64,000 nucleotides of DNA from Acidithrix ferrooxidans (GCF_000949295.1 NZ_JXYS01000012.1:17342-81341); one strand, 5' to 3'. Positions 19,069 to 32,157 are shown, counted from the first letter of the stretch. Notes: generated by a model from the letters alone, not told the origin. Program-made: numbers and translations.

Positions 19069-20256
19069 TTACTTTATGATCTTTGTTACAGCGCCAGCAC
19101 CAACAGTACGGCCACCTTCGCGAATAGCGAAACGAAGACCCTCATCCATTGCGATAGGCTTTTGTAGCTCAACCTTCAAAGTAATGTTGTCACCAGGGAC
19201 AACCATCTCTTTACCCTCAGGAAGGGTGATCGAGCCGGTAACGTCTGTCGTTCTAAAGTAGAACTGGGGACGATAGTTGTTGAAGAAAGGCTTGTGACGG
19301 CCGCCTTCATCCTTGTTCAAAACGTACACATTAGCTTCAAACTCAGTGTGAGGAGTGATCGAGCCAGGCTTACAAAGCACTTGGCCACGCTCAACGTCAG
19401 TCTTCTTAGTTCCACGAAGCAAAACGCCTACGTTATCTCCAGCTTGTCCTTGGTCCAAGATCTTATTGAACATCTCAACACCGGTACAAACTGTCTTTTG
19501 AGTTGCGCGTAGACCGACGATCTCGACTTCTTCCGAGATTCGAACGATTCCTCGCTCAACCTTGCCAGTTACGACAGTACCACGACCCTGGATCGTAAAG
19601 ACGTCCTCGATTGGCATCAAGAAAGGACGCTCTACTGGGCGCTCTGGCTCTGGGATGTAAGAATCAACTGCATCCATGAGCTCTACGATCTTACTTTGCC
19701 ATTCGGCGTCACCCTCAAGAGCCTTGAGTGCACTTACGCGAATAACAGGTGTATCGTCACCAGGGAACTCGTACTCGCTTAGGAGTTCGCGTACCTCTAG
19801 CTCCACCAGATCCAGCAACTCCTCATCATCGACCATGTCAGCCTTGTTTAGGGCTACAACGATGTAAGGAACGCCTACCTGACGGGCTAGCAACACGTGC
19901 TCGCGAGTCTGGGGCATGGGGCCGTCGGCGGCGGAAACAACCAAAATTGCTCCGTCAACCTGGGCAGCACCAGTAATCATGTTCTTAATGTAGTCAGCGT
20001 GGCCTGGCATGTCCACGTGGGCATAGTGACGATTTGGCGTCTCATACTCAACGTGGGCAATCGAGATTGTTATACCACGAGCTCGCTCTTCAGGAGCCTT
20101 ATCGATCTGATCAAAGGGGGTGAACTTCACTCCCGGGTTGCGATCCGCAAGCGTCTTAGTGATCGCTGCGGTCAATGTAGTCTTACCATGGTCGATGTGA
20201 CCCATGGTTCCTATGTTTACGTGTGGCTTGAGGCGCTCAAACTTTTGCTTTGCCAT
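19069..20256 (-). CDS. tuf: Elongation factor Tu
   Basis: 395 residues. Delivers aminoacyl-tRNA to the ribosome as a GTPase. G1 is GHIDHGKT (19-26), switch I contains RARGITI, G3 is DMPGH, G4 NKAD. The I in GHID and the M before it differ from the common GTIGHVDHGKT but are conservative. Domains 2 and 3 are complete. One tuf copy is visible here, directly after fusA. Confidence 0.97.
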   Translation of the reverse strand: MAKQKFERLKPHVNIGTMGHIDHGKTTLTAAITKTLADRNPGVKFTPFDQIDKAPEERARGITISIAHVEYETPNRHYAHVDMPGHADYIKNMITGAAQVDGAILVVSAADGPMPQTREHVLLARQVGVPYIVVALNKADMVDDEELLDLVELEVRELLSEYEFPGDDTPVIRVSALKALEGDAEWQSKIVELMDAVDSYIPEPERPVERPFLMPIEDVFTIQGRGTVVTGKVERGIVRISEEVEIVGLRATQKTVCTGVEMFNKILDQGQAGDNVGVLLRGTKKTDVERGQVLCKPGSITPHTEFEANVYVLNKDEGGRHKPFFNNYRPQFYFRTTDVTGSITLPEGKEMVVPGDNITLKVELQKPIAMDEGLRFAIREGGRTVGAGAVTKIIK

Positions 20257-20334
20257 CTCTCCAACTTGCTCCGTTATGTATGACCGACGCCGAAAATTAC
20301 GGCGCCGACTTGCTTACAAGGTACTGATACTAGG

Positions 20335-22419
20335 CTACTCGCCCCGCACCCTCGCCACGATCTCCTTGGCTATGGAGTCCGGGACTTCTTGGTACGAGTT
20401 GAATTGCATAGTGTATGTGGCGCGCCCTTGCGTGCGCGACCGTAGGTCAGTGGCGTATCCAAACATCTCAGACAGCGGAACCTGAGCGCGAATTGCCTGA
20501 GCATTTCCTCGCTGGTCCATACCTTCAATCTTTCCACGCCTTGATGACAAATCTCCGATTACATCGCCCATGTATTCATCAGGGGTAACTACTTCGACTG
20601 ACATAATCGGCTCTAATAGAACCGGCGATGCCCGCCTTGCAGCCTCCTTGAATGCCATAGAACCAGCAATCTTGAATGCCATCTCCGACGAGTCAACATC
20701 GTGATAGGACCCGAAGGTCAAAATCACCCGAAGATCCACTGTCGGATAGCCCGCGAGTACACCAGAGGTCATAGCCTCTTGAATACCCGCATCAACCGGA
20801 GGTATATATTCCTTAGGAATTACACCGCCGGTAATCTTATCGACGAATTCGTAACCACCACCGGGGCCCGTAGGCTCCAAGGTGATTACGACGTGACCGT
20901 ATTGACCACGACCACCGCTCTGGCGAACGTACTTTGACTCCACCTTTTCGATCGTCTTGCGAATCGTCTCTCGGTAAGCAACCTGGGGCTTACCGACGTT
21001 AGCGTCAACCTTAAATTCGCGCAACATACGATCCACGATCACTTCGAGGTGCAATTCGCCCATGCCTGAGATAACAGTCTGGCCGGTCTCTTCATCAGTC
21101 CGGATCCTAAAGGTCGGGTCTTCCTCGGACAATGCATAAAGAGCTTTGCCCATCTTGTCCTGATCGGCCTTGGTCTTAGGCTCGACTGCAACGTGAATAA
21201 CTGGCTCTGGGAACTCCAGCGACTCAAGGATAATGGGGCTGTCGCCGTCACAAAGGGTGTCACCGGTGGTGGTGTTCTTTAGACCAACCGCTGCAACAAT
21301 ATCACCCGCGAAGATGGTATCGATATCTTCCCTATGGTTAGCGTGCATCAACAAAAGTCGCCCGATTCGCTCTTTTTTGTCCTTGGTGCTGTTCAAGACA
21401 GAAGAACCCTTTTCGAGCGAACCAGAATAGACCCTAAAGTAAGTCAACTTACCTACATATGGATCGGTCATGATCTTAAAGGCCAAGGCAGAAAAAGGTG
21501 CCTTATCGTCGGCATCTCTGCTCAGTCCGGCTTCTCCGCGAAGGGAAGTACCAATCGCTGCTGGAATATCCAACGGGCTAGGAAGGAAATTCACAACGGC
21601 ATCTAGCATTGGCTGAACGCCCTTATTTTTAAAGGCCGAACCACACAGAATCGGTACACCGTAACCTGCAATTGTAGCTTGGCGCAAAACCTCTACGACC
21701 CGAGCTGGAGTTATCTCCTCTTCAGCCAAATAAGCTTCCATGAGATCATCGTCAAAGGATGCAAGGGATTCCATTAGATCGTGGTGATAGGCTTGGGCAG
21801 ACTCCAGAACATCCTCTGGGATCTCTGTAACGCTAAAGCGCTCACCCAGTTCATCCTCATAGATGGTCGCCTTCATCTCGATTATGTCGACAATTCCCCT
21901 AAAGCCGTTCTCAGCACCGATTGGGAGTTGAATCACAAGAGGATTGGTATCCAAACGATCCTTTATCATGTCGACACAGCGATAAAAGTTCGCCCCGACA
22001 CGATCCATCTTATTTACAAAACAAAGGCGGGGAACGTTGTAGTTATTTGCCTGTCGCCAAACCGTCTCAGTCTGAGGTTCCACACCAGCAACTGCGTCAA
22101 AGACTGCTACCGCGCCGTCTAGAACCCTAAGTGAGCGCTCTACCTCAACGGTAAAGTCAACGTGGCCTGGAGTGTCGATAATATTAATGCGGTGGCTATT
22201 CCAAAAGCAGGTGGTCGCGGCCGAAGTAATGGTGATTCCACGCTCTTGCTCTTGAACCATCCAGTCCATTGTCGCAGCACCTTCGTGAACTTCACCGATC
22301 TTGTAGTTCTTACCGGTGTAGTAAAGAATTCGCTCAGTCGTCGTTGTCTTGCCCGCATCAATGTGGGCCATAATGCCGATATTTCTAATTTTCTCTAACG
22401 GATATTCTCGAGCCGTCAT
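20335..22419 (-). CDS. fusA: Elongation factor G
   Basis: 694 residues, the translocation GTPase. G1 is AHIDAGKT near residues 18-25, G3 DTPGH, G4 NKMD. Domains III-V follow. The ATG at 22419 gives [20 protein letters not shown], the family start; the frame is open 21 codons further upstream. It is separated from rpsG by a long stem-loop. Confidence 0.97.
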   Translation of the reverse strand: MTAREYPLEKIRNIGIMAHIDAGKTTTTERILYYTGKNYKIGEVHEGAATMDWMVQEQERGITITSAATTCFWNSHRINIIDTPGHVDFTVEVERSLRVLDGAVAVFDAVAGVEPQTETVWRQANNYNVPRLCFVNKMDRVGANFYRCVDMIKDRLDTNPLVIQLPIGAENGFRGIVDIIEMKATIYEDELGERFSVTEIPEDVLESAQAYHHDLMESLASFDDDLMEAYLAEEEITPARVVEVLRQATIAGYGVPILCGSAFKNKGVQPMLDAVVNFLPSPLDIPAAIGTSLRGEAGLSRDADDKAPFSALAFKIMTDPYVGKLTYFRVYSGSLEKGSSVLNSTKDKKERIGRLLLMHANHREDIDTIFAGDIVAAVGLKNTTTGDTLCDGDSPIILESLEFPEPVIHVAVEPKTKADQDKMGKALYALSEEDPTFRIRTDEETGQTVISGMGELHLEVIVDRMLREFKVDANVGKPQVAYRETIRKTIEKVESKYVRQSGGRGQYGHVVITLEPTGPGGGYEFVDKITGGVIPKEYIPPVDAGIQEAMTSGVLAGYPTVDLRVILTFGSYHDVDSSEMAFKIAGSMAFKEAARRASPVLLEPIMSVEVVTPDEYMGDVIGDLSSRRGKIEGMDQRGNAQAIRAQVPLSEMFGYATDLRSRTQGRATYTMQFNSYQEVPDSIAKEIVARVRGE

Positions 22420-22610
22420 TTTGTCCCTCAATGTCCGACACCATCTTTTGGTGTCACCTACAAGACCGCGATCATCAACCACTCCAAGGATCTGGAGTTA
22501 TTCGATCCTTGACTTCAATTGATAAATTCTCTGTCCGACTTTGTACTAGTTTTTCATGCCGCCCATAGGATTTTTAAAACCCAGAAACTGCATTAATCAA
22601 AATCCATACC

Positions 22611-22642
22611 AAAGCGTGGGTTACTGACGCAACCCACGCTTT
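22611..22642. terminator. 12-bp perfect stem-loop between rpsG and fusA
   Basis: Bases 22611-22622 pair with 22631-22642 around an 8-base loop. Both flanking genes are on the minus strand; read that way the stem ends in UUU and the next run of U is 8 bp later, while on the plus strand a better U-rich stretch follows. It is probably a terminator or attenuator, perhaps working in both directions. Confidence 0.6.
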
Positions 22643-22735
22643 TAAATTTTTGGCCGGGAAATTTACATACCCAAAGCACTTTTGACCAAATCTAGCGTAT
22701 CTTAAAACCTAGATCGATCATAGGGCAATGGATGG

Positions 22736-23206
22736 CTACCAACGATAGTGAGCAAACGCCTTATTGGATTCGGCCATCTTATGAAGATCCTCACGACGCT
22801 TCACTGATGCACCGATGCCATTAGAAGCATCAAGAATCTCGTTCGCAAGCCGCATTACCATCGTCTTTTCACGGCGCTTACGTGAAAATGAGACGAGCCA
22901 ACGAATCGATAGAGTGTGAGCCCTGCGGGATTTGACCTCAACTGGTACCTGATAGGTTGCCCCACCAACACGCCTCGATCGAACCTCTAGTTCAGGCTTA
23001 GTATTATCGATAGCTTTTTTGAGGATCACCAAAGGATCGTTGCCGGTGCGCTCTTTGATATTCTCCAATGCACCATAGACAATGGCTTCCGCCAAGGTCT
23101 TTTTGCCTCGGGAAAGAATCTTATTTATTAACTGAGTAACCAAGGTGGAATGATAAATGGGATCTGCGACGATCTCCCGCCTTGGAGCTGGACCTTTACG
23201 AGGCAT
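22736..23206 (-). CDS. rpsG: 30S ribosomal protein S7
   Basis: 156 residues. S7 nucleates the 30S head and contacts E-site tRNA. It has [37 protein letters not shown], and [14 protein letters not shown]. It starts 6 bp after the rpsL stop. Confidence 0.97.
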   Translation of the reverse strand: MPRKGPAPRREIVADPIYHSTLVTQLINKILSRGKKTLAEAIVYGALENIKERTGNDPLVILKKAIDNTKPELEVRSRRVGGATYQVPVEVKSRRAHTLSIRWLVSFSRKRREKTMVMRLANEILDASNGIGASVKRREDLHKMAESNKAFAHYRW

Positions 23207-23212
23207 AGCTTA

Positions 23213-23584
23213 CTACTTCTCCTTCTTAGCACCGTAGCGGCTACGAGCTTGCTTACGGTTCTTTACTCCCGAGGTGTCTAGTGCACCTCGAATAATCTTG
23301 TATCGAACACCAGGTAGGTCTTTGACTCGACCGCCACGAACGAGCACTATGGAGTGCTCCTGTAGATTATGGCCAACGCCAGGTATGTATGCAGTCACTT
23401 CTACACCTGAAGTCAATCGCACACGGGCCACCTTGCGTAAGGCCGAGTTAGGCTTCTTGGGCGTAGTCGTATAGACCCTGGTGCATACACCGCGACGCTG
23501 CGGGGCGCCCTTTAGCGCAGGAGTCTTGGTCTTTGACCTCTTTGACTCTCTCCCGGTGCGTACCAGCTGAGCAATCGTTGGCAT
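23213..23584 (-). CDS. rpsL: 30S ribosomal protein S12
   Basis: 123 residues at the decoding centre. [20 protein letters not shown] is present, with Lys43 and Lys88 as in streptomycin-sensitive bacteria. Asp89 in VKDLPGVRY, the residue methylthiolated in some species, is kept. It leads the rpsL-rpsG pair. Confidence 0.97.
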   Translation of the reverse strand: MPTIAQLVRTGRESKRSKTKTPALKGAPQRRGVCTRVYTTTPKKPNSALRKVARVRLTSGVEVTAYIPGVGHNLQEHSIVLVRGGRVKDLPGVRYKIIRGALDTSGVKNRKQARSRYGAKKEK

Positions 23585-23908
23585 TGGTACCTCTCCACTT
23601 TAGTAGACGATCAAATGACCGCTACGAATAACATGACCCCAAAGCCACCATCAGGCCTCGGGGAAAACAAACTTTAAAAACAGGGGATCCCTGTCCGCCA
23701 CAAACAACCCTGGCTAATCTGTCGCGCAACTCTCGACAGTTTGGCGAAAATTTGCCAAAATTACACTATAGGGCGGATTTGACGAACAACCTGCATGGTA
23801 TTTCTACCAAACGCTACAACCCTTAGATCAAATGACCCAGAAAGAGGCCACGGACCACCCTTAATGATAAAAAGATGGAAGATGAACTCTCTCTGGAATC
23901 AAATAATA
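23585..23908. other. Spacer between rpoC and rpsL
   Basis: 324 bp without a gene. It holds a terminator-like hairpin at 23676-23694 and a near-palindrome at 23740-23759 (TTTGGC facing GCCAAA). A TATAGT hexamer reads on the minus strand at 23765-23770, with no convincing -35 partner. The rpsL promoter should lie below 23676 if the hairpin terminates. Confidence 0.5.
23676..23694 (-). terminator. Terminator-like hairpin after rpoC
   Basis: A 6-bp stem (23689-23694 with 23680-23685) with a 3-base loop is followed by four more U on the minus strand. It is about 215 bp after the rpoC stop, so it probably ends the rpoBC message before rpsL. Confidence 0.6.
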
Positions 23909-26900
23909 TCAGGCGCCTTCGCCCAGACCGCTACCGCCAATTCCACCGGGAATGTCGTTTAGATCTACATCAAGATCAAAGTCAAATGAATCATCAATGG
24001 TCGACTCAAGGTCGGCCAATTCATCCTCATCTGGGTCCTCGTACTCATCAAAGTCATCACTAGATGACCAATACGACATCTTCCGTGCATGAGGAGTTGA
24101 GACCTGAACACTGCGATAGAGCGGCATGCCGCTACCGGCCGGAATCAACTTCCCGATGATAATATTTTCCTTCAAGCCAAGCAGCGAATCAGAACGGGCC
24201 TCAATGGCCGCTTCAGTCAGCACGCGAGTCGTCTCCTGGAATGACGCAGCAGAAAGCCACGACTCGGTAGCGAGGCTCGCCTTGGTAATACCCATAAGTT
24301 CGGGCCGACCAAGAGCTGGCTTTTGATCAGAAGAGGTCAGTTCGACGTTGCGATCGTGATAGACACGAGCGTCTACCCTCTCGCCGGGCAAAAAGTCCGA
24401 ATCGCCTGGCTCGGCCACTGTAACCTTCTTGAGCATCTGTCGCACGATAAGTTCAATATGCTTATCGTGGATAGAAACGCCTTGGTCACGGTAGACCTTT
24501 TGTACCTCTTCAACCAAATACTGTTGAACTTCGCGCATGCCTTTAATGTCTAGGAGTTCCTTAGGATCTTTGGGGCCATCGACAAGAACGTCTCCAGCCT
24601 CAACCATGTCACCACCGTGAACCTCCAAGCGCTGCTTAGGAGATAGATCGTACTCCTCGCGCTCGCCCTGATCGTCAATGACAATAAGCTTTCGATGACT
24701 TTCGCCCTCTTCAACTTGCACAGATCCACTACGGTGGGCCAAGATGGCCGATCCCTTGGGGGTACGTGCTTCAAAGAGCTCCACCACCCTAGGGAGTCCA
24801 TGGGTGATGTCAGCGCCTGCAACGCCACCCTGGTGGAAGGTACGCATTGTTAGCTGGGTACCAGGTTCACCAATCGACTGTGCAGCAATAACGCCAACTG
24901 CCTCACCCAAGTCGATCAAACGACCTGCGCTCAAGGATTGTCCATAGCAAACCCGACAGACTCCATGAGGAGTCTCACAAGTCAATACAGAACGCACCCT
25001 GATCCTATCGATACCCGGATCGTCACGGAGTTGAGCTAAAACGTTATCATCAATCAAGGTACCGGTCCCAAGGACCGTTCCATCGACCAGTTCAACGCCC
25101 TCTACTAAGACCCTTCCGTAGATACGAGTCTCCAAATAAGAAGAACGCTTAGCTTCATCGGGAACTATCTCGTCCATCCAAATACCACGGGTAGAACCGC
25201 AATCATCCACACGAACGATCAACTCTTGGGCAACGTCGACCAAACGACGGGTCAAATATCCAGAGTCAGCTGTTCGAAGGGCGGTATCAGCCAATCCCTT
25301 TCGAGCACCGTGTGTTGAAATAAAGTATTCGAGTACCGAGAGGCCCTCACGGAAGGAAGATTTAATAGGACGCGGAATCATCTCTCCTCTAGGGTTAGAG
25401 ACAAGACCCTTCATACCAGATATCTGGCGAATCTGCTGAGCATTACCACGAGCACCTGAGTCCACCATCATGTCCAAGGGGTTGAAGGCAAACGAAGAGA
25501 GTACTGCCTCCATCGCCTTACCGATCTCGCTGTTTGCAGAGGTCCATATCTCGACCTCTTTTTGACGCCGCTCGTCGTCGGTAATAATACCGCGCTTGAA
25601 CTGCGTCTCAGCCTTTTCCGCTTCCTTCTCATAACGATCCAAGATTTCACCCTTGATCGACGGCGTCTTTACGTCATTGATAGAGATCGTAAGACCAGAC
25701 TGAGCTGCAAATCGAAAACCGAGGCTCTTGATCGCATCCAGCGAGGTAGAGACGACCTGCTTAGAGTAGTTATTGGCTATCTCTTCTACGATCGAGCCGA
25801 TTGGAGTTGCCTTCTTACCTATCAAAGTGTTTACGAAACGAAAGTCACTTGGAAGGGCATCATTGAAGAAAACTCGACCAGGAGTAGTGGCAATCTCTTC
25901 ATATCCATCCTCAGTTGGACGTCGAAAGAGGATTCGAGCGTGCAAGTTGACGTCGCCTGCCTCATAAGCACGCTGAATCTCATAGCTGTGCCTAAAGACT
26001 CTTCCATCCCCTTTAGCCCCATTTACCTCCATGGTCAGATAGTAGATACCAAAGACCATATCCTGAGTAGGAACTGTAATTGGACGACCAGTAGCAGGAG
26101 AAAGAATGTTATTAGCACTAAGCATCAGAATGCGAGCTTCGGCTTGCGCCTCGGAACTAAGCGGAAGGTGAACAGCCATCTGGTCACCGTCAAAGTCAGC
26201 GTTAAAGGCGGCACAGACCAACGGGTGAATCTGAATTGCCTTTCCATCCACCAACACTGGCTCAAAAGCTTGAATACCTAAGCGGTGCAAGGTCGGGGCG
26301 CGGTTCAGGAGAACTGGGTGCTCTTTGACAACTTCAGAGAGAACGTTCCAGACCTCATTTCGCCGTCGCTCAACCATTCGCTTTGCAGACTTAATGTTCT
26401 GTGCGTATTCAAGATCAACCAACCGCTTCATAACGAAAGGTTTAAAGAGTTCAAGTGCCATCTGCTTGGGGAGGCCGCACTGATGCAGCTTTAGTGTTGG
26501 TCCAACGACAATAACCGAACGTCCCGAATAGTCAACGCGCTTTCCCAGAAGGTTCTGACGAAAACGTCCCTGCTTGCCTTTGAGCATGTCAGAAAGACTC
26601 TTTAGTGGCCTATTTCCTGGACCAACAACGGGTCGACCACGTCGCCCATTGTCAAAGAGAGCGTCAACTGCCTCTTGGAGCATACGCTTTTCGTTATTCA
26701 CGATGATCTCAGGAGCCGCTAGATCGAGCAATCGCTTTAGGCGGTTATTGCGGTTTATGACCCTACGGTAAAGGTCATTGAGGTCCGAAGTAGCAAAACG
26801 ACCACCATCGAGTTGAACCATAGGGCGCAGATCCGGTGGAATCACTGGAATAACGTCCATGATCATCGAAGATGGAGAATTTATCTTTCCATGCTCACCA

Positions 26901-27862
26901 GCGCTTGCCGCGGCATTGAAAGCCGAGACAATCTTAAGTCTCTTGATAGCCTTCTGACGACGTTGGGCAGCTAATGGCTTTCTTCCGTCGGTGGGATCAA
27001 TGATCTCTCTAAGCTTTCGCTCCTCATCGACCAAATCCAAACGACCGATCAGCTTAGCTATAGCTTCAGCACCCATGCCGCCTTCGAAGTATTCGCCAAA
27101 GCTCTCCCGAAGTTCACGCCACAGGATTTCATCCTCGATAATTTGACGACCATGTAGATTTCTAAAGGCATCAAAAGCCCTCTCGGCCACTTCGATATCT
27201 CTATCAAAGCGAGCACGAGCTAGCTCAAGACGCTGTTCAAAGCGCTTCTGAACTGCTCGAATCTCTGCCTCTTTGGCACCCTTTGCCTCGAGTTCAGCTA
27301 GTTCTTCTTCGTTTTCTTTGAAGATAGCATCAAGATCGAGATTCTTTCGATTCTCAACCTCTTTTACCTTGGCAGCGTGTTCGATCTCTAGATTAGAGAG
27401 ATCTTCGTGACGCTTATCCTCATCAACCCAGGTAACCAAGTTGGCGGCGAAATAGATAACCTTTTCTAGCTGCTTAGCCTTGAGTTCCTCTTTTAGAGAT
27501 GTACCCATCAATAGATAAGCCAACCACGATCTAGTACCACGAAGGTACCAGATATGAACTACAGGAGCTGCCAGTTCGATATGGCCCATTCGCTCACGGC
27601 GAACCTTGTTTCGGGTAACCTCGACGCCACAGCGTTCGCAGATAATACCCTTAAAACGAACCCTCTTATACTTTCCACAAGCGCATTCCCAGTCCTTAGT
27701 TGGACCGAAAATCTTCTCGCAAAATAGACCATCACGTTCGGGGCGCAAGGTTCGATAGTTAATCGTCTCAGGCTTTTTGACCTCGCCATGAGACCATGAA
27801 CGAATGGCATCAGAGCTAGCGATGCCGATACGAAGATTATTGAATTCATTGACATCAATCAT
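23909..27862 (-). CDS. rpoC: RNA polymerase beta' subunit
   Basis: 1317 residues. The first zinc site uses Cys60, Cys62, Cys75 and Cys78. A coiled-coil, charged stretch at about 130-240 follows, as in actinobacterial RpoC. The active-site Mg loop NADFDGD is at 554-560. The second zinc site (CGSTRG, then [13 protein letters not shown]) is present, and the C-terminus has an acidic tail. It starts 3 bp after rpoB. Confidence 0.98.
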   Translation of the reverse strand: MIDVNEFNNLRIGIASSDAIRSWSHGEVKKPETINYRTLRPERDGLFCEKIFGPTKDWECACGKYKRVRFKGIICERCGVEVTRNKVRRERMGHIELAAPVVHIWYLRGTRSWLAYLLMGTSLKEELKAKQLEKVIYFAANLVTWVDEDKRHEDLSNLEIEHAAKVKEVENRKNLDLDAIFKENEEELAELEAKGAKEAEIRAVQKRFEQRLELARARFDRDIEVAERAFDAFRNLHGRQIIEDEILWRELRESFGEYFEGGMGAEAIAKLIGRLDLVDEERKLREIIDPTDGRKPLAAQRRQKAIKRLKIVSAFNAAASAGEHGKINSPSSMIMDVIPVIPPDLRPMVQLDGGRFATSDLNDLYRRVINRNNRLKRLLDLAAPEIIVNNEKRMLQEAVDALFDNGRRGRPVVGPGNRPLKSLSDMLKGKQGRFRQNLLGKRVDYSGRSVIVVGPTLKLHQCGLPKQMALELFKPFVMKRLVDLEYAQNIKSAKRMVERRRNEVWNVLSEVVKEHPVLLNRAPTLHRLGIQAFEPVLVDGKAIQIHPLVCAAFNADFDGDQMAVHLPLSSEAQAEARILMLSANNILSPATGRPITVPTQDMVFGIYYLTMEVNGAKGDGRVFRHSYEIQRAYEAGDVNLHARILFRRPTEDGYEEIATTPGRVFFNDALPSDFRFVNTLIGKKATPIGSIVEEIANNYSKQVVSTSLDAIKSLGFRFAAQSGLTISINDVKTPSIKGEILDRYEKEAEKAETQFKRGIITDDERRQKEVEIWTSANSEIGKAMEAVLSSFAFNPLDMMVDSGARGNAQQIRQISGMKGLVSNPRGEMIPRPIKSSFREGLSVLEYFISTHGARKGLADTALRTADSGYLTRRLVDVAQELIVRVDDCGSTRGIWMDEIVPDEAKRSSYLETRIYGRVLVEGVELVDGTVLGTGTLIDDNVLAQLRDDPGIDRIRVRSVLTCETPHGVCRVCYGQSLSAGRLIDLGEAVGVIAAQSIGEPGTQLTMRTFHQGGVAGADITHGLPRVVELFEARTPKGSAILAHRSGSVQVEEGESHRKLIVIDDQGEREEYDLSPKQRLEVHGGDMVEAGDVLVDGPKDPKELLDIKGMREVQQYLVEEVQKVYRDQGVSIHDKHIELIVRQMLKKVTVAEPGDSDFLPGERVDARVYHDRNVELTSSDQKPALGRPELMGITKASLATESWLSAASFQETTRVLTEAAIEARSDSLLGLKENIIIGKLIPAGSGMPLYRSVQVSTPHARKMSYWSSSDDFDEYEDPDEDELADLESTIDDSFDFDLDVDLNDIPGGIGGSGLGEGA

Positions 27863-27865
27863 CTA

Positions 27866-30800
27866 TTAAAAGCTCCCTTCTCCACCGAAGCGCCTTTGAC
27901 CGTCGTCGTAATCCGACCCACGTTCAGGACGTGCTAGTGAAATCCCGAGTTGTTCGGTTGTTCTAAATGCGTCTTCATCGATCTCACGGATCTGAATCTC
28001 CTCACCAGAATGCGAGAGAACCTCTACGTCTAGACCAAGCGATTGCATCTCTTTGATCAAAACTTTAAAGCTCTCAGGAATTCCTGGCTCAGGAATATTC
28101 TCTCCCTTTACAATCGCCTCATATACCTTGACACGACCCAAGACGTCGTCGGACTTAATAGTCAAAAGTTCCTGAAGAGCATATGCAGCTCCATAAGCTT
28201 CAAGAGCCCAAACTTCCATCTCTCCAAAGCGCTGACCACCAAATTGAGCTTTACCACCCAATGGCTGTTGGGTAATCATGGAGTATGGACCGGTCGAACG
28301 TGCGTGAATCTTGTCATCTACAAGGTGAGCGAGTTTTAGGATATAGACATAACCGACAGAAACCGCGTTGTCATACTTATCCCCGGTACGCCCGTTATAT
28401 AGAGTGACCTTGCCGTCATTGCCAATCAACCTCACCCCATCGCGAGATTCTGGATTCAGATTCTCAAAGATATTCTGGATCGTCGGGTGACGACCAGCTT
28501 TATCTTCTTCATCCCAGTGCGCACCATCAAAGACGGGCGTTGCAATCCACGAAGATGGCTTAGTTCTTGGTCGAGTTTTAGTCTCAGTACCTCGCACGGG
28601 CTCATCGGCCAAGGGGTTACCTGGCCATCCCCAACGTGCCGTATACCCTAAGTGCGACTCGAGGACCTGACCAACGTTCATCCGGCTAGGAACTCCAAGT
28701 GGATTCAAGATAATATCAACAGGAGTGCCATCTTCCATATAGGGCATATCCTCAAGGGGCAAAATCTTAGAGATAACACCTTTGTTACCGTGGCGACCAG
28801 CAAGCTTATCGCCTTCTGTAATCTTACGACGTTGAGCCACATAGACCCTTACCAACTGATTGACCCCAGCAGCTAAATCGGGATTCTCATCGCGTGAAAA
28901 TACCTTCACGTCGATAACTTTCCCGTATTCACCATGAGGGACCTTAAGCGAAGTATCTCTAACCTCTCGAGATTTCTCCCCGAAGATAGCTCTAAGAAGC
29001 CTCTCCTCGGGTGTCAATTCGGTCTCGCCCTTTGGTGTGACCTTACCGACCAAAATATCATTTGGTCCGACTTCCGCACCGATGCGGACGATACCACGTT
29101 CGTCCAAGTCAGAGAGGATCTCTTCTGAAAGATTTGGTATATCTCTGGTGATCTCCTCTGGTCCAAGTCGCGTTTCACGAGCATCAGTCTCATGCTCATC
29201 GATGTGAATAGATGTGAGCACGTCATCTTTTACCAGGCGCTCCGAAAGAATAATCGCGTCTTCATAGTTGTAGCCTTCCCAAGGCATAAATGCCACAAGA
29301 AGGTTCTTACCAAGAGCCAACTCACCTTCATGAGTTGCTGGCCCATCAGCTATCACAGAGCCCTTGACCAAGTGCTCCCCAACGTTGACTAGCACTACCT
29401 GGTTATAACTAGTATTTTGATTGGAACGACGAAACTTAGCGATTGGGTAGATCTTGCGACCAAGAACTCGACCGTAACGATCGCACTCCCCAACCTCATA
29501 TTCAACCGTAACCCTATCGCCGCTGACATCGGTAACAGTTCCGACACCTTCCGCCAAGACAACGTCACCTGCGTCTCGTGCAGCACGAGCCTCAACACCG
29601 GTCCCGATATAAGGAGCCTCAGGCACCAAAAGCGGAACCGCCTGCTTTTGCATGTTCGCACCCATAAGTGCCCTGTTAGCATCGTCGTGCTCAATGAATG
29701 GAATCAAAGAGGTCGACACTGAGACGATCTGCTTTGGAGAGACGTCCATCAACTCCACCTCTTTAGCAGAGACAAAGTCAATCTCCGAGGTAGACGCATA
29801 CGAAGTGGTATCTACGCCAACTCGAACTTCTGCACCAATTGGACCACGTCGAACAAGAACCTTATCTTCAATGAACCGTCCGTCTTTGTCGATAGGTGCG
29901 TTCGCCTGAGCAATAATAAACTGCTCTTCCAAGTCCGCAGGATAGTAGGCAATCTCATCGGTGACTATTCCCTCGACTACCTTGCGATAAGGAGTCTCGA
30001 TAAAGCCAAACTCGTTGATACGCGCATAACTAGCTAGCGCACCAATCAATCCGATGTTTGGACCTTCTGGCGTCTCAATTGGGCACATCCTGCCATAGTG
30101 AGATGTGTGAACGTCACGGACCTCAAAGCCTGCTCGCTCACGAGAAAGACCACCAGGTCCCAATGCCGAGAGACGACGTTTGTTTGCTAGGCCAGAAAGA
30201 GGATTCACCTGATCCATAAACTGGCTCAACTGAGAAGTCGCAAAGAACTCTTTGATAGCTGCACTAACTGGTCGTATATTGATCAGAGTCTGAGGAGTAA
30301 TTGCCTCAACATCCTGAGTAGACATACGCTCTTTGACCAATCTCTCCAATCGAGAGAGGCCCAAACGAAGCTGATTCTGAATCAGCTCGCCTACGCTACG
30401 AACTCGACGATTGGCAAAGTGATCCTGGTCATCAAGGCGATAGCCGGGCCGCTGTGCCACCAAACAGAGCATGTAAGAGATTGCGCTCAATATCTCAGCT
30501 GGTGAAAGAGTTGTATCTTTGCTACCTGGCACCGGAAGATCCAACCCCAATACATCAGATAGTCTTTCAATCTCAGCACCAAGCTTACGAGAGAGCTTAT
30601 AACGACCAACTCGAGTAAGGTCGTATCGCTTGGTCGAGAAGAAGGAACTCTCGAAGTAATTTCGAGCGGACTCAATATTCTGAAGGTCAGCAGGACGAAC
30701 CCTCTTATAGATCTCGAGCAATGCCTCTTCTTGAGTCTTGTGTATATTTTTGTCCTTGGACCATTGATCCGAAAGAAAATCAAACTCCTCAACGAAGCGC

Positions 30801-31432
30801 TCAAGCAGCTCTGGATCGTCATAACCCAGTGCACGAATCAATGTAAAGATAGAGATACGCCTCTTTCGAGCAACTCTAGCCCCAGCGTTTAATTCGCGAC
30901 CAGGCTTAGACTCGACATCAAATTCGAGCCACTCCCCACGGTAAGCATGAATCGTTCCGCTAACGACAGTCTTGGCCTCTCGACCTTTTTGGAAAATAAT
31001 TCCGGGAGATCGGACCAACTGGGAGACAACGACACGTTCAGTGCCGTTTATAATGAAAGAACCTCGTTCAGTCATCATAGGGAAATCACCCATGAATACT
31101 GTGTGCTCTTTGAGCTCACCTGTACCCTTATTGATAAATGTAGCCTTCACGAAGATCGGAGCCTGATAAGTTAAATCACGCTCTTTGCAGAACTCTTCGC
31201 TATATTTTGGCACGGGCGTAAGGTCGGGGTCATCGGCGTCGAAATTTAATTCAAGAGCTAACTTACCCGAAAAATCCTCAATCGGACTTAACTCCGCGAA
31301 GGCCTCTGAGAGGCCCTTGCGGAGAAACCAATCGAAGGATTCTCTTTGAATAGAAATGAGGTCTGGTAGAGGCAAAACCTCATCCAGATTTGCAAACGAA
31401 TACCGTTCAATAGAACGAGATCTAGAGGTCAA
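27866..31432 (-). CDS. rpoB: RNA polymerase beta subunit
   Basis: 1188 residues, from a TTG start at 31432. The rifampicin region reads [20 protein letters not shown]; compared with E. coli, position 526 is Asn (residue 417 here) in place of His, and 518 is Val. Asp516 and Ser531 equivalents (407 and 422) are kept. The flap, the GEKS and the C-terminal clamp segments are all present. A 10-bp hairpin lies upstream, between rplL and rpoB. Confidence 0.98.
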   Translation of the reverse strand: MTSRSRSIERYSFANLDEVLPLPDLISIQRESFDWFLRKGLSEAFAELSPIEDFSGKLALELNFDADDPDLTPVPKYSEEFCKERDLTYQAPIFVKATFINKGTGELKEHTVFMGDFPMMTERGSFIINGTERVVVSQLVRSPGIIFQKGREAKTVVSGTIHAYRGEWLEFDVESKPGRELNAGARVARKRRISIFTLIRALGYDDPELLERFVEEFDFLSDQWSKDKNIHKTQEEALLEIYKRVRPADLQNIESARNYFESSFFSTKRYDLTRVGRYKLSRKLGAEIERLSDVLGLDLPVPGSKDTTLSPAEILSAISYMLCLVAQRPGYRLDDQDHFANRRVRSVGELIQNQLRLGLSRLERLVKERMSTQDVEAITPQTLINIRPVSAAIKEFFATSQLSQFMDQVNPLSGLANKRRLSALGPGGLSRERAGFEVRDVHTSHYGRMCPIETPEGPNIGLIGALASYARINEFGFIETPYRKVVEGIVTDEIAYYPADLEEQFIIAQANAPIDKDGRFIEDKVLVRRGPIGAEVRVGVDTTSYASTSEIDFVSAKEVELMDVSPKQIVSVSTSLIPFIEHDDANRALMGANMQKQAVPLLVPEAPYIGTGVEARAARDAGDVVLAEGVGTVTDVSGDRVTVEYEVGECDRYGRVLGRKIYPIAKFRRSNQNTSYNQVVLVNVGEHLVKGSVIADGPATHEGELALGKNLLVAFMPWEGYNYEDAIILSERLVKDDVLTSIHIDEHETDARETRLGPEEITRDIPNLSEEILSDLDERGIVRIGAEVGPNDILVGKVTPKGETELTPEERLLRAIFGEKSREVRDTSLKVPHGEYGKVIDVKVFSRDENPDLAAGVNQLVRVYVAQRRKITEGDKLAGRHGNKGVISKILPLEDMPYMEDGTPVDIILNPLGVPSRMNVGQVLESHLGYTARWGWPGNPLADEPVRGTETKTRPRTKPSSWIATPVFDGAHWDEEDKAGRHPTIQNIFENLNPESRDGVRLIGNDGKVTLYNGRTGDKYDNAVSVGYVYILKLAHLVDDKIHARSTGPYSMITQQPLGGKAQFGGQRFGEMEVWALEAYGAAYALQELLTIKSDDVLGRVKVYEAIVKGENIPEPGIPESFKVLIKEMQSLGLDVEVLSHSGEEIQIREIDEDAFRTTEQLGISLARPERGSDYDDGQRRFGGEGSF

Positions 31433-31779
31433 CGAATCTCTCCCAGCTAGAGTTCACCTGAAATAGGACATGAATCGCCAAGGGGCTCTTAAAGATGCTC
31501 AAAAAGCGCAAGAGGGCGAGTAAGAATGAAAGCACGGCAATCTTCTAGTTTACACATAGAGACGCAAAAGCGAGTCAATCCTTTGCAGGATTGACTCAAC
31601 TTTCATCAAATATTTCGTCAAAGGAGGCAAAAACAGAGAAAATATCGATTTTAACTCCTTTGATCAACAAGTTCGGCAGGATTAGTGAAACACCATATCA
31701 TCTCTGAGCAAGTGGCTCACTAATCTATTGCTCTAACTATAAACTCAATTATAGATCGAACGCCACCGAAAAACTTATG
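31433..31779. other. Spacer between rplL and rpoB
   Basis: 347 bp with no gene. It contains the 10-bp hairpin at 31572-31597 and otherwise AT-rich sequence; spacers of this kind with partial attenuation are known between rplL and rpoB in other bacteria. I see no convincing promoter for rpoB. Confidence 0.5.
31566..31597 (-). terminator. Attenuator hairpin between rplL and rpoB
   Basis: A 10-bp perfect stem (31572-31581 with 31588-31597, loop 6) is followed on the minus strand by GC and four U. It lies 183 bp after the rplL stop and 140 bp before rpoB. Such a site would set the ratio of L7/L12 to polymerase. Confidence 0.7.
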
Positions 31780-32157
31780 TTACTTGAGCTCGACCGTGGC
31801 GCCTGCTCCTTCGAGCTGAGCCTTAGCCTTCTCGGCGTCTTCCTTCGATACCTTCTCCAGTACGGCCTTAGGAGCACCATCAACGAGATCCTTGGCCTCT
31901 TTGAGACCAAGATTTGTCAAGCTGCGAACTTCCTTGATGACCTGAATCTTCTTCTCGCCGGCGCCGGTCAAGATAACATCGAACTCATCTTGCTCTTCCA
32001 CTACAGGTGCCGCATCGCCGCCACCAACTGGAGCTGCAAAAGCCATAGGAGCAGCTGCGGTTACGCCAAACTTCTCCTCGAAAGCCTTGAGCAATTCGCT
32101 CAGCTCTAGTACGGTCATGGATGCAATTGATTCTAGAATTTCCTCAGAAGTTGCCAT
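31780..32157 (-). CDS. rplL: 50S ribosomal protein L7/L12
   Basis: 125 residues. The flexible stalk protein that recruits translation GTPases. N-terminal dimerisation domain (about 1-35), Ala/Gly/Pro-rich hinge (about 36-55), then the C-terminal domain with [20 protein letters not shown] and [20 protein letters not shown] sequence. The ATG at 32157 follows AAAGGAAAC. Confidence 0.96.
   Translation of the reverse strand: MATSEEILESIASMTVLELSELLKAFEEKFGVTAAAPMAFAAPVGGGDAAPVVEEQDEFDVILTGAGEKKIQVIKEVRSLTNLGLKEAKDLVDGAPKAVLEKVSKEDAEKAKAQLEGAGATVELK

Noticed and set aside
25562..26281. 239-codon plus-strand frame opposite rpoC
   Set aside because: It lies wholly antisense to the catalytic part of rpoC and has no family features; a shadow of strong codon bias.
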